Source: Bifidobacterium tsurumiense
GTDB taxonomy: Bacteria > Actinomycetota > Actinomycetes > Actinomycetales > Bifidobacteriaceae
Assembly (NCBI RefSeq): GCF_000741765.1
Contig: NZ_JGZU01000002.1
Coordinates: 62,001-126,000, forward strand
DNA: 64,000 nucleotides
Reading direction: 5' to 3'
Under the pieces are notes generated by a model. The model did not search any database. It saw only the letters and a list, made by a program, of their open reading frames with translations, and had not been told where the DNA came from. Position numbers and translations under genes: made by a program. Of this stretch, positions 10,326 through 19,289 are shown piece by piece. Position 1 is the first letter of the stretch. Every line of letters begins with the position of its first letter.

Positions 10326-10496
10326 TTGCATATAACTGGCGCGGTTACCCTGAAATTACACTTTCGTAGAGGGCATCGTTTGGATATGCTTGGCTGCGGT
10401 TTATATCTGGATCGTCAGTTGAGCCCAGACACGATCGCGGAATTCCGAAAAGCACGATCTGTGGGGAATATTAGTGCGCATTGAGCTTAAGGAAAC

Positions 10497-10548
10497 CATT
10501 GCAGACGGGTCCGGTTCGTTGCTATCCGAACTGGACCCGTCTGCAATG
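10497..10548 (+). terminator. Long hairpin after rexA
   Basis: A 16-bp perfect arm (10497-10512) pairs with 10533-10548 and continues with six further pairs, one of them G-T, to an eight-base loop at 10519-10526. It lies in the 273-base gap between the convergent rexA and xylB genes. There is no clear T-run on the plus strand, so it may act as a bidirectional or weak terminator. Confidence 0.6.
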
Positions 10549-10553
10549 TCGAT

Positions 10554-10591
10554 GCCGTTGGTGTCGGCTTTGCTAAGTCGGCACCAACGGC
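10554..10591 (-). terminator. Hairpin directly after xylB
   Basis: GCCGTTGGTG (10554-10563) pairs with CACCAACGGC (10582-10591), and the stem continues inward with two wobble pairs. It sits seven bases beyond the xylB stop and is probably its terminator. Confidence 0.6.
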
Positions 10592-10598
10592 GGTGGCT

Positions 10599-12098
10599 TT
10601 AGCCGCGATACTTTACATACTGCTCATACACCTGCTCGGTGGGGTCGCCCGTAAGCACGCTGTCAACCTTGACTTCCCATGCAGGTGGCTCCGCCTCGCC
10701 AGACAGGACCCATGCAGCTTGACGTGCAGCGCCGATGGCTACATATTCATCCGAGGCAGGCAAGGCGACGTCCATCCCCAAAACCGATGGCGCCAATGCC
10801 TGCACCGCCTTAGATTTCGCTCCGCCGCCGATAAGCAGAATGCGCTTGACGTTGACGCCCAGAGACTTCACGAGCTCGAGGCAATCGCGCTGGGAGCACA
10901 GCAGACCCTCCACAAAGGCTCGGGCGATGTTTTCCTTAGTGGTATTGCGCAGTGTCATGCCGCTCAGAGTTGCCGTGGCATCGGGGCGGTTGGGGGTGCG
11001 CTCGCCGTCAAAATACGGAACAAGGGTGATGCCGCCTGCTCCTGGATCGGCAGCAGCGGCCAAATCGGACAACTCGTCATAATCGACGCCCAAAGCCGCG
11101 CGTCCTGCATCGGCGATGCGAGAACCGTTGATCGTGCAGGCCAAAGGCAGCCAGTGTCCGGTGCAGTCGGCAAATCCCGTAACGGCAGCGGTCATATCAT
11201 ATGCCGGCACAGGGGAGATGGCCGCTGCCACACCGGAGGTACCTAGGGAAATCGAGACATCGCCCACTTCCATGCTCAATCCGAGCGAAGCCATGGCGTT
11301 ATCGCCTCCACCGGGGGCAATGATGCATCCGCCGGACACATCTCGTCCTGCGATGGATGGGTCGGCCACGGTCACGCTCTGTGTCGGTTCCAATACTTGA
11401 GGCAACACCACATCACGCCGGCCGAGTGCCATTTCCAACAAGTCCCAACGATATTGGTTGCTTGCAGAATCAAAGTATCCAGTGCCCGATGCGTCAGAGC
11501 GGTCGGTGAACAGCGCCTGCAGATCTGCGTCTTGACCATCTTCGACAGGGCCGTGGCCTGCTATGCGCCAGCTCAGCCAATCGTGAGGAAGACATATTGC
11601 GGCAATACGAGATGCATTTTCTGGCTCATGTTTCGCTACCCAAGCGACTTTGGTGATGGTAATCGAAGCGACAAGGGAAGAGCCGACCGCCTTCACCCAG
11701 CGCTGATGGCCTCGAAGGACGGGATCTTCACTCAACCCTTCCTTGGCTTCTTCATCGATCAATGAATCTTCGCCCAGCTCAGCAATCAGGCGTTCGGCAT
11801 CCGGAGCGGAGCGTGTATCGTTCCACAGCAGCGCATCGCGGACAACATTGCCTTGTTTGTCAAGCAGGACCATGCCATGTTGCTGCCCGCCAACGGCCAG
11901 AGCGCTGACGTCATCGAGCCCACCTGCCTGCTGAGCGGCTTCTTGGAATGCCTCCCACCAGCTCTCTGGATTCACGCTGGTTCCGTCCGGGTGTTTTGCC
12001 TGACCAAATCGCACCAATTCTCCGGTTTGTGCATCGGTTATGCGCACCTTGGTGGATTGTGTGGACGTATCAACGCCCGCAACCAATACTCGGCCCAT
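10599..12098 (-). CDS. xylB: Xylulokinase
   Basis: FGGY carbohydrate kinase of 499 residues. The start MGRVLVAGVDTSTQSTKVRI holds the N-terminal phosphate-binding motif. Substrate-facing Gln-His in GGQQHGMVLLD and the late motif LLIGGGAKSKAVQALAPSVLG are typical of xylulokinases. The reaction is D-xylulose plus ATP to xylulose 5-phosphate, which enters the phosphoketolase route. Two ATGs lie back to back (12101 and 12098); 12098 is preferred for its spacing to AAGGAGG. The gene converges on the xylo-oligosaccharide operon and diverges from the ROK regulator. Xylose isomerase, needed to make its substrate, is not in the window. Confidence 0.93.
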   Translation of the reverse strand: MGRVLVAGVDTSTQSTKVRITDAQTGELVRFGQAKHPDGTSVNPESWWEAFQEAAQQAGGLDDVSALAVGGQQHGMVLLDKQGNVVRDALLWNDTRSAPDAERLIAELGEDSLIDEEAKEGLSEDPVLRGHQRWVKAVGSSLVASITITKVAWVAKHEPENASRIAAICLPHDWLSWRIAGHGPVEDGQDADLQALFTDRSDASGTGYFDSASNQYRWDLLEMALGRRDVVLPQVLEPTQSVTVADPSIAGRDVSGGCIIAPGGGDNAMASLGLSMEVGDVSISLGTSGVAAAISPVPAYDMTAAVTGFADCTGHWLPLACTINGSRIADAGRAALGVDYDELSDLAAAADPGAGGITLVPYFDGERTPNRPDATATLSGMTLRNTTKENIARAFVEGLLCSQRDCLELVKSLGVNVKRILLIGGGAKSKAVQALAPSVLGMDVALPASDEYVAIGAARQAAWVLSGEAEPPAWEVKVDSVLTGDPTEQVYEQYVKYRG

Positions 12099-12434
12099 CA
12101 TTGCCTCCTTGCTTTGGATGAACGCATACGGTTGCTGTTTCGCACCAAACAAACAGTGCCAAAACAGCGATTTTCTCTGTCATTCCAGTATAGTTAGATG
12201 AATGAACTATAATCAGTGTACCATTGTAGACAGCGTGTTCACATAGGAATCGCTACAGCGATAACTATATGATGTTTCTTGACTCGAACGGTTGGGCTGA
12301 GATCCAGTATGTACCACATGTGCCTCACATGGTGACCGTGCGACAGCAGAAAGGGTGTGCAGGGTTGCATATGTATGCAAATCGAGAAGCATCACACATG
12401 GTGGACTGGTGCAGACCGTGATAGAAGGAGCGAT
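12099..12434. promoter_or_regulatory. Divergent regulatory region between xylB and the ROK gene
   Basis: No gene fits here. Two inverted repeats are visible: GCTGTTT (12134-12140) with AAACAGC (12162-12168), and TATAGTT (12189-12195) with AACTATA (12205-12211). The second overlaps a TATAAT box at 12208-12213 on the plus strand. Either could be an operator for the adjacent ROK repressor. The assignment is inference. Confidence 0.4.
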
Positions 12435-13658
12435 ATGGCCGCGTTGAGGAGTATCAATCAGGATGATTTGCGGAACCATAACTTGTCGGTGGTGCTCGAC
12501 ACCATGTTGCGTTCGACTGCTCCTATGAGTCGGGCAGAGCTCGCCAAGGCAACTGGTCTTACGAAGGCGACTATGTCTCTTCTTGTTCCCATGTTGGTTT
12601 CCAGTGATGTGGTTCGCGAGGGGAAACCTGCGCCCATGTCCGCATATGGCAGGCCGAGCACTCCGCTCGTCATCGGGGGAGGGCGAATCTGTGGTCTGGG
12701 ATTGCAAATCAACACGGATGGATACGGTGTAACGGCTTTGGACCTCGATGGCCGAACGGTGGTTGAGCGCTGGGTCGCGCAGCCCATGGGAAACACGGAT
12801 CCTGAAGATATATTTACTGAGCTCGATGTGCTCGCCCGTGAATGCGAAGCCTTTGCCAGCGAGCAGGGATATCATATCGTGGGCGCCGGTTTGGCGCTTC
12901 CCGGCCTGGTCACCGCAGACAAGAGGCTGCTCACGGCAAGGAATCTTGGTTGGGAACAGCTTGAGCTCGATGAATTCCCTGTAGTCTCGCGCTTGGAAGT
13001 TCGTGCGGATAACGAAGCGAATATGGCGGCGCTGGCACAGGTTCCGGGATATGCAACGCAGCGCAAGAGTGATGAAGGCCTGAATCCGGTCGATTCCTTT
13101 ATCTATGTATCCACTGATATCGGCATCGGTGGTGCTGTGGTTCGCGATGGCAAAGTTGATAGTGGAATGCATGGTTTCGCCGGCGAGGTTGGGCATATTT
13201 CCGTTGCATTGGATGGGAAACCATGCAGATGTGGTCGCAAAGGTTGCTTGGAAATGTATGCGGGCAGAAAGGCGCTCATAGAAGCCGCTGGCGTGGATTC
13301 CGGAGATCAGGCTCTGCGCATCGAAGCGGTTGATGAATTGATTCGCCGCTGGAAGGCCAGGGAGCAACGGACTGTGCAAGCGGTTGACATTGCGGTCGAT
13401 TCCATGGTGTCTGCTATGGCATCAGCAATCAATATTTTGGATGTTGATACCGTGATATTGGGCGGTCTGTGGCAACGCTTCGGAACAGGAGTCGCCAACA
13501 TGATTGAGCAGCGACTTCAACCGCAGATTTTGGGTTCTTCGGCGATAGCCGTGCGCGTCCGTATGTCGAATATCGGAACCCGTGCGGCTTTGAACGGCGC
13601 CGCTCAGGTCGGTCTTCGTTGCTTTCTTGATGATCCCCTGGAGTTTATCAATAGCTAG
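12435..13658 (+). CDS. ROK family transcriptional repressor (XylR-like)
   Basis: Protein of 407 residues. An N-terminal winged helix (AELAKATGLTKATMSLLVPM, near residues 36-55) precedes a ROK sugar-kinase-like domain. The zinc motif CRCGRKGC and the glycine-rich STDIGIGGAVV are both present. ATG 12435 is chosen for AAGGAG eight bases upstream; longer readings would have no ribosome site. ROK repressors of this shape bind a sugar and leave DNA. Position beside xylB and the xylo-oligosaccharide operon suggests xylose-responsive control, but the ligand is not proven. Confidence 0.88.
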   Translation: MAALRSINQDDLRNHNLSVVLDTMLRSTAPMSRAELAKATGLTKATMSLLVPMLVSSDVVREGKPAPMSAYGRPSTPLVIGGGRICGLGLQINTDGYGVTALDLDGRTVVERWVAQPMGNTDPEDIFTELDVLARECEAFASEQGYHIVGAGLALPGLVTADKRLLTARNLGWEQLELDEFPVVSRLEVRADNEANMAALAQVPGYATQRKSDEGLNPVDSFIYVSTDIGIGGAVVRDGKVDSGMHGFAGEVGHISVALDGKPCRCGRKGCLEMYAGRKALIEAAGVDSGDQALRIEAVDELIRRWKAREQRTVQAVDIAVDSMVSAMASAINILDVDTVILGGLWQRFGTGVANMIEQRLQPQILGSSAIAVRVRMSNIGTRAALNGAAQVGLRCFLDDPLEFINS

Positions 13659-13727
13659 AATGGCAAAGCAGTGGCAATATGTCGCCACAGTTATTCGCCT
13701 GAGGCTATGTCAAAGCCATATTCTGGA

Positions 13728-14288
13728 CTAGCTCAGCATTGCGGATAAGCCCTGAGATTGCAGGATGGCGGTTATATCGATGGCCCTTTCAATCGGGACT
13801 TTTCGCCCATCGGTAACCCACTGTCGATAAATTGCGGCGCCCATGCTGCGTACATATGCAATAACCAAAGATTGTTCGCTTGCTGGCAGATTAGCGAGCG
13901 CAGGGGAGTCCTTCCAATGGTCATCGGGAACAATGTCGGCCAAACGCTTCTGTTCGAGACCATATGACGGTGCGCAGGTGATGTGCGAGTACACCGGCTT
14001 GGATTCCAAAAACTCAAAGAACACCTTGGAGACCTTGGGGATATCCCGTGGGAAGCGAAATTCCTTGGTGAGTTCGATATATGCCGAAGCCATTTCGGAT
14101 CGAAACTCAGCCTGCAGTTCATCGAGAGAAGTGTAATAGCGATAGAAAGTTTTCTTATTGATGCGGGCATGTTCGCATAATTCGGTGACTGAGATGCTCT
14201 GGTAATCCATTTCGCAGATCATCGTTTCAAGTGTGCTGTGGATGGCATCGAGCGTTTTGATTACGCGCAAATCAGTATGATCGGTCAT
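13728..14288 (-). CDS. TetR-family transcriptional regulator
   Basis: Protein of 186 residues. The N-terminal helix-turn-helix (ISVTELCEHARINKKTFYRYY, about residues 32-52) is typical TetR. The C-terminal ligand domain is unique in sequence, and I cannot name its ligand. It is divergent from the MATE exporter gene at 14747, the usual arrangement of an efflux repressor and its target. An inverted repeat at 14680-14706 could be its operator. Confidence 0.85.
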   Translation of the reverse strand: MTDHTDLRVIKTLDAIHSTLETMICEMDYQSISVTELCEHARINKKTFYRYYTSLDELQAEFRSEMASAYIELTKEFRFPRDIPKVSKVFFEFLESKPVYSHITCAPSYGLEQKRLADIVPDDHWKDSPALANLPASEQSLVIAYVRSMGAAIYRQWVTDGRKVPIERAIDITAILQSQGLSAMLS

Positions 14289-14746
14289 CTTCTGTCAATA
14301 TCTCCCGCGCGCGCTGCATTGATTGCATATGCCGAAGTCATGCCTGTCCAAGTCGTCGATTCAGGCTGTATTCGCCGTAATCTGCAAACTCAACAAGCCC
14401 TTATCGACTATCGCTTCGAAGATCACAGTGGACAACTGACCTATAGATAAGAACCCATCGATAAAAACTTGGCTCAGACATCAACTTGTATACCCACTCT
14501 AATCAAAACCGTGGCATAAACCTCTCGCAACGCCAAATCATCCTTTGCGGCGTCATCTTCACTGTGCTGGTATGGCAACACAACTGCATACGTAATCGAT
14601 ATCAACTGCCGACTTACGAGCAATGGATACGACTGCACAAAAGAAAGCTTGACACACGCATAAAGACCATGGAAAGGGGATTCGTAACGAGCGGATTCAC
14701 GAATCAACCCACAGGCCGAACCGATATTTAATGGGAGACAATACAC
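14289..14746. promoter_or_regulatory. Divergent spacer with inverted repeat upstream of the MATE gene
   Basis: No gene is supported in these 458 bases. GATTCGT (14680-14686) and ACGAATC (14700-14706) form an inverted repeat with 13 bases between, 25 bases downstream of a TTGACA (14650-14655) whose matching -10 is weak. A TetR-type operator is plausible but untested. Confidence 0.4.
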
Positions 14747-16150
14747 ATGCCATCACGCATAAAACGCAGAAATGCAACTGACTCAAGGGAGCTGTTTGAG
14801 CGAGCTCAACTTCCTCGGGCGATCGCCGCCTTGGCGGCACCTATGGTAGTTAGCCAGATGGTGGTGCTTGCCTACAATATGGCCGACACATGGTTTATAG
14901 GGCAGACGGGGAATCCGGACCAGGTCGCAGCCTTGACGGTTACCTATCCGGTGTTTATGCTGCTGAACGCCGTTCCGAATCTTTTTGCAGTTGGCGGCGG
15001 AAGCTTGGTATCTCGCCAGCTCGGCGAGGGGAATAATGCACGAGCAGGTCGTACTGCCACCGCCACGGTGTGGATGGCTGCGGTAAGCGCACTTGTGTTC
15101 AGTGTGGTTATGGCTTTGATGGGGCGATCGTTGCTGGGCATGCTTGGAGTTCAGGGGAGAGTTGCCGAATTTGCGTGGCACTATTTGATCTTTGCGTGCA
15201 TGATTGGTGCGCCATTCACCATTTTAAACCTTGTCGTTGCCGCAATTGTAAGGGCTGAAGGGAAATCCGCAGTTGCAAGCATAGGCATGGTATTAGGCGT
15301 GCTCTTCAATGTGATTCTTGCCCCACTGCTGATTTTCGTGGCTGATCTGCAGGTTGCCGGCGCCGCCTTGGCAACGGCACTCTCGAATGCAACGGGACTG
15401 GCATTTCTCATTGTTTATGTCATTCGTCATCGTGAAGACAGCATGGTGAAATTGAGTCTGCGTCCGCGAGCAATTCCGGGGAGTGACGCGCGTTCCATAA
15501 TCGCTATCGGCATCCTTGGTCATATTCCTCGCATCGGTATCCAATAGCGCGATGGTATGGTTCCTATCGGATCAGCCCACAGAAGTACTTTCCGGCATGG
15601 GCGTTATGCAGCGCTTGGAAATGATTCCATTCCAGCTCATCATGGGCATATCCGATGGCGTCATTCCGTTGGTTGCCTACACATTTGCTTCAGGTGATCG
15701 CCGACGCATGCGGGCTGCGATCCGTATGACACTGGGAATAGGACTGACCATATCCTTGGCGGGATTGGTCTTGTATGAGATTTTCGCCAGCGATTTGGTG
15801 CGCCTATTCATCAACGATCCCAGTGTTGTGGAATATGGAGCGAGTTTCCTGAGGCTGCGAGCTTTGGCAATGCCTTCGGTGGTGGTGGAATTCATGCTCA
15901 TAGCGGTATTCCAAGCCACTGGGTCCGCTCGACAAGCCATAGTGCTGTCTCTCTTGCGCAAGGGCACTGTGGATATAGTGCTCATGGCTTTGGCCAATTT
16001 CATGTGGCCGCTTATGGCTTGATGCTAGTACAGCCCCTCATGGAAACCGTGGGTGCGATAACAGCCATAATTCTTTTCAGGACGTCGAGCAGATTGCAGG
16101 TGGAAGCACATGCTGCGGCTTTGCTTTCTGCTATCAGACAACAGGCCTGA
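14747..16150 (+). pseudogene. MATE family efflux transporter, two frameshifts
   Basis: The combined reading is a normal MATE exporter of about 465 residues with twelve membrane segments. The first part runs from ATG 14747 to about 15510, then the frame changes; a second change follows near 16012. Around 15510-15520 the sequence reads as GIPLVIFLASVSNSAMVW if two bases are restored in a TTCCC-like run. Near 16012 it reads WPLYGLMLVQP if one T is restored in a T run. The last frame equals the first and ends at TGA 16148. As given, no full-length protein is made. MATE proteins export cationic drugs by Na+ or H+ antiport. The gene may be intact in the living strain if these are read errors. Confidence 0.8.
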
Positions 16151-16272
16151 ATCGAGCGGTTTAGCGGTCGCACAATGTCAATGAGTTGGGAAATCTGTCG
16201 AAGCAGCTCGTAATGAGCAATTCAAACTTCACAACAAAGAATCGCAACCAAAATCAACCGAAAGGAAAACCC

Positions 16273-17130
16273 ATGAATCATCAAACAACTGTCACCCTCA
16301 ACGATGGCAATGTCATACCTCAAATGGGCATAGGCGTGTATCAGATTCGTGGTGACGAACTTATTCAGCAGGTGTGTGAATAGGCGCTCGCTATGGGATA
16401 TCGCCATATTGACACCGCCCACGCCTATCAAAATGAGCGCGGTGTCGGTCGCGCAGTGGCAGCGTCTGGTCTCGATCGCAAGGATGTGTGGGTAACCAGC
16501 AAGCTGTGGCCTTCGGACTATGGCGAGGGCACAACTGCCAAGGCCATCGATGCCATGTTGGGCCGCTTGGGGATGGATTATATTGATCTGCTCCTTCTAC
16601 ACCAGCAATTTGGTGACTATCTGGGTGCTTGGAAGGATATGGAGCGTGCCGTTGCCAAAGGTAAGGTTCGTTCTATTGGACTGTCCAATTTTGAATCCGA
16701 GCGTCTGGAAGAGGTTGTTGAAGCTTCGACGATCAAGCCGAGCGTACTTCAGGTTGAATGTCATCCATACTTCCAGCAAGGTGAATTGAAGAAAAGACTG
16801 GCTTCCTATGGCGTTGCGTTGGAAGCGTGGTATCCGCTAGGGCATGGCAATGCGGGGCTGATGTCGGAATCCGTGGTCACTCGATTGGCTGAAGAGTACG
16901 GCAAGGCGCCGGCTCAGATTATTTTGCGTTGGCATATCCAAGAGAGCACCATTGTATTTCCTCGCGCCACGAGTGCTGAACATGTGAGGCAGAACTTCGA
17001 TATCTTCGATTTTGCACTTGACGGTGAAGATGTGGAAGCTATGCGCGGGCTTGACAATGGTCACCGCTTCTACACCTTGAGCCTGGCTGAGCAGGAACAG
17101 CACTTGTCCGGATTCAAGCCTGCTGACTAA
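16273..17130 (+). pseudogene. Aldo/keto reductase with in-frame amber codon
   Basis: A single frame encodes a complete AKR of about 285 residues, except for TAG at 16381-16383 (residue 37). The sequence reads VCE, stop, ALAMGYRHIDTAHAYQNE. The catalytic set is intact downstream: Asp and Tyr in HIDTAHAYQ, Lys in VTSKLWP, His in LLLHQQFGD. The family uses NADPH to reduce aldehydes and ketones. TAG could come from TGG (Trp) or CAG (Gln) by one transition. Restart at ATG 16393 would lose the first strand of the barrel. AAAGGAAAACCC precedes ATG 16273. Unlike the other broken genes here, this is a substitution, not a length change. Confidence 0.82.
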
Positions 17131-17150
17131 ACGCGCTAACCGTATTGTTT

Positions 17151-17182
17151 TGGCCATCATGCTCATGCATGGTGGCCATTTT
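17151..17182 (+). terminator. Terminator after the aldo/keto reductase
   Basis: TGGCCATCATGC (17151-17162) pairs with GCATGGTGGCCA (17167-17178) with one G-T pair and a four-base loop, then TTTT. Confidence 0.75.
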
Positions 17183-17430
17183 GCGTTGCGGTGACGGACG
17201 GTAGTTATGGTAGGGGTGATTTTTGAATAACTCGTAATTGGCAATCGGGCTATTTGAGACCGGCATCGTATGTGGTTTCGGAATTGCCTTCGAGCGATGA
17301 ATGCTGAGCCATGAACCACTCGTAAGTTTGATACAGTGTCACTTGGCGCTCCCGCCCGAATCGTGCAGGTCAAGGAGTGCCTGAATTCCAAGACAATACT
17401 GTGCACGGTCATGAGGGACAGGAGATCCCA

Positions 17431-18153
17431 ATGGACAATCATGCCCAAAATCACAATCAGTCGCCGCAACTCAATGAGAAAAGCGCATCCATTCATGGCG
17501 ACAAGGTGTCAATTTCATCAGATCAATTCGAATCATCCACTTCTGCGAGCGGTATTCCCTCATGGCCACGTTGGACGACTGCCGATATTGCGGTAGGAGC
17601 TGCTTTGGGTGTTGCTTGCGGTGTCATATTCTGGGGATTCAACTTCGCCTATTCCGCCATTTCACCCATACTCGGTGAAGTGCTGCCGGGACTAGCAAGT
17701 ATCCTCCATGCGGTCTGGTATTTCTCGGGTCCTTTGGCGTTGCTCATTATTCGCAAGCCCGGAGCTGCAATCTACGTGAATTTGGTGGGAACCATGGCAG
17801 AGATGCTGCTGGGCAATAATTTCTCATTCGGATTCGTCATCGTATCCGCAATGCTCCAAGGGTTGTTCTCTGAGTTGCCATTTGCCATCGCAAGGTATCG
17901 TAAATTCACACATTCTCTTGCGGTGCTTGCCGGACTCCTTACAGCTTTGGAATACGGCATTTACCTCATGCTGTTCCGCTATCAGGCGGTATCCTTCTTC
18001 AGCCCGCGAGGCATTGTGCACATGATCAGTGAGGTGGTCGGCGGTGTGCTGATCGCTGGATTGCTGAGCTGGGCTTTGTATGTGGCGATTGCCAAAACCG
18101 GTGCTTTGGATCGATTCGCTTCAGGCCGCGCAATTCGCGGAACCGTCGAATAG
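17431..18153 (+). CDS. ykoE: ECF transporter substrate-binding subunit, YkoE type (thiamine or HMP)
   Basis: Membrane protein of 240 residues with a hydrophilic N-terminus (about 45 residues) and five or six hydrophobic segments beginning at TTADIAVGAALGVACGVIFW. That opening and GTMAEMLLGNN are hallmarks of YkoE, the S component of an energy-coupling-factor importer for thiamine or its hydroxymethylpyrimidine precursor. ATG 17431 follows AGGAGA. Partner ATPase and T subunits normally sit next to ykoE but are not seen here, and I could not recognise a TPP riboswitch upstream. The product would need modules encoded elsewhere. Confidence 0.75.
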   Translation: MDNHAQNHNQSPQLNEKSASIHGDKVSISSDQFESSTSASGIPSWPRWTTADIAVGAALGVACGVIFWGFNFAYSAISPILGEVLPGLASILHAVWYFSGPLALLIIRKPGAAIYVNLVGTMAEMLLGNNFSFGFVIVSAMLQGLFSELPFAIARYRKFTHSLAVLAGLLTALEYGIYLMLFRYQAVSFFSPRGIVHMISEVVGGVLIAGLLSWALYVAIAKTGALDRFASGRAIRGTVE

Positions 18154-18381
18154 GCGTAATCCTCGTTGTGGCCGGTGCTCGTTAGCAAGTAGTTCACCAC
18201 GTTTGCTTATGAAGGCAAGTGGTATTGCGGGCTGTGAGGTGACGGCATTGCGTTAACAGCACAACTATTGGTGTCAGGCGGTGCTTCGTTGTTTTTGGAA
18301 TTCCGACGAAGCGCCGCTTCTTTATGTTTGAACGGTGTTATTCGGATGGGAACCAAGGAGTGTTGCGTGATTGCGCTTTGC

Positions 18382-18487
18382 AAAACCGCACAAGATGAAA
18401 ATGCATCATCTTCGGTAGTTGAAAAACCTTGGTAATTCAATGATCTGGATATCGGAATTTAGTTCTGATTTCATCTTGTGCGGTTTT
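18382..18487. repeat. 106-bp inverted-repeat element, copy A
   Basis: The arm starting AAAACCGCACAAGATGA returns in inverted form at 18471-18487; the perfect match spans 21 bases when flanks are included (18380-18400 with 18469-18489). The whole is 106 bases between arm ends and sits in the spacer between ykoE and the tRNA. A second element with near-identical arms and exactly the same length lies at 43532-43637. The interiors are unlike. The rest of the spacer 18154-18588 shows no gene. Confidence 0.7.
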
Positions 18488-18588
18488 GCTGTCATGATTT
18501 TGCGATTCGCGGCACCACCATTGTCAATCTGGTCGAGCGGTTTGCTATACTTGCCAAGTTGGTCGAAGGCACGTCTTCGGCGCGACGT

Positions 18589-18662
18589 GGGGCCTTAGCT
18601 CAGTCGGTTAGAGCAAACGACTCATAATCGTTCGGTCCAGGGTTCAAGCCCCTGAGGCCCCA
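18589..18662 (+). tRNA. tRNA with CAT anticodon (probably elongator Met)
   Basis: Full cloverleaf: acceptor arms GGGGCCT (18589-18595) and AGGCCCC (18655-18661), D-arm GCTC/GAGC, anticodon stem AACGA/TCGTT around loop CTCATAA (anticodon CAT), T-arm CAGGG TTCAAGC CCCTG, discriminator A at 18662. CCA is not encoded. The anticodon stem lacks the three G-C pairs of an initiator. Elongator Met is most likely; a tRNA-Ile whose C34 becomes lysidine has the same anticodon and cannot be fully excluded. Confidence 0.93.
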
Positions 18663-18830
18663 CACTTTGATCTTTCAAAAGTTATCAGCCACCTCAAATC
18701 CGCAATATTCCGCGGTTTTGGAACTATTCGGCATTACCTAATCGTTTGAGTTCGTCGAAAATCAGAGTCAACAGATTGCACATTCGGTAGTCGGCGTGTT
18801 TCTCTACGGGAAAAAGTCGATAATCATGCG

Positions 18831-18836
18831 TATAAT
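18831..18836 (+). promoter_or_regulatory. Candidate -10 box of rpmE
   Basis: A perfect TATAAT lies 75 bases before the rpmE start; no good -35 is visible at the right distance. The leader between contains a GC-rich stretch (18857-18892) able to fold, a place where ribosomal protein autoregulation could act (inference). Confidence 0.4.
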
Positions 18837-18910
18837 CCAACAGGTTCCGGTTCACGCCCACCACAGGGGTGTGGCGACCCGGGTCCCCCGAATTCCATAG
18901 GAGACAAACC

Positions 18911-19120
18911 ATGAAGCAGGGAATCCATCCTGATTATCATGCCGTGCAGGTCACTTGCTCGTGCGGCAACACTTTCATCACTCGTTCCACCGCTGCAGGC
19001 GATCACATGACTGCAGATGTGTGCGCGCAGTGCCACCCCTTCTACACCGGTAAGCAGAAGATTCTCGATACCGGCGGCCGCGTGGCTCGCTTCGAGAAGC
19101 GCTACGGCAAGAAGAACTAG
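18911..19120 (+). CDS. rpmE: Ribosomal protein bL31
   Basis: Small protein of 69 residues of the large ribosomal subunit. It is the zinc-binding (C+) form: Cys residues in TCSCGN near the start and in [13 protein letters not shown] form the site. Ends [10 protein letters not shown] as usual. ATG 18911 follows AGGAGAC. A strong terminator closes the gene, so it is a single-gene unit; prfA follows 170 bases later, the common rpmE-prfA-prmC order of Actinobacteria. Confidence 0.97.
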   Translation: MKQGIHPDYHAVQVTCSCGNTFITRSTAAGDHMTADVCAQCHPFYTGKQKILDTGGRVARFEKRYGKKN

Positions 19121-19128
19121 CTTTTATG

Positions 19129-19180
19129 ACGCCAGTCCGATGCGTTTCCGTGTTTACGGATGCGCCGGACTGGCGTTTTT
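19129..19180 (+). terminator. Rho-independent terminator of rpmE
   Basis: ACGCCAGTCCG (19129-19139) pairs with CGGACTGGCGT (19166-19176), followed by a T run. Confidence 0.88.
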
Positions 19181-19289
19181 GTATGCTTGAAGAAGTGCCC
19201 ACAAGCAGAGGCAATGTTGAGGCACCGATGGCTTCATAATAGTGGCAGATCCACAAGAGAAAACATTTCGAACCGAATAAGGTAGGCAG

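Noticed and set aside
12213..13379. 388-codon minus-strand frame over the ROK gene
   Set aside because: Shadow of the ROK regulator; composition unlike a real protein.
17183..17430. TPP riboswitch upstream of ykoE
   Set aside because: I could not find the CTGAGA core or matching arms in the leader.
18382..18487. Insertion sequence
   Set aside because: Only 106 bases, no transposase, and no clear target duplication could be seen.
18589..18662. Initiator tRNA-Met
   Set aside because: Anticodon stem lacks three consecutive G-C pairs and the acceptor starts with a proper pair.
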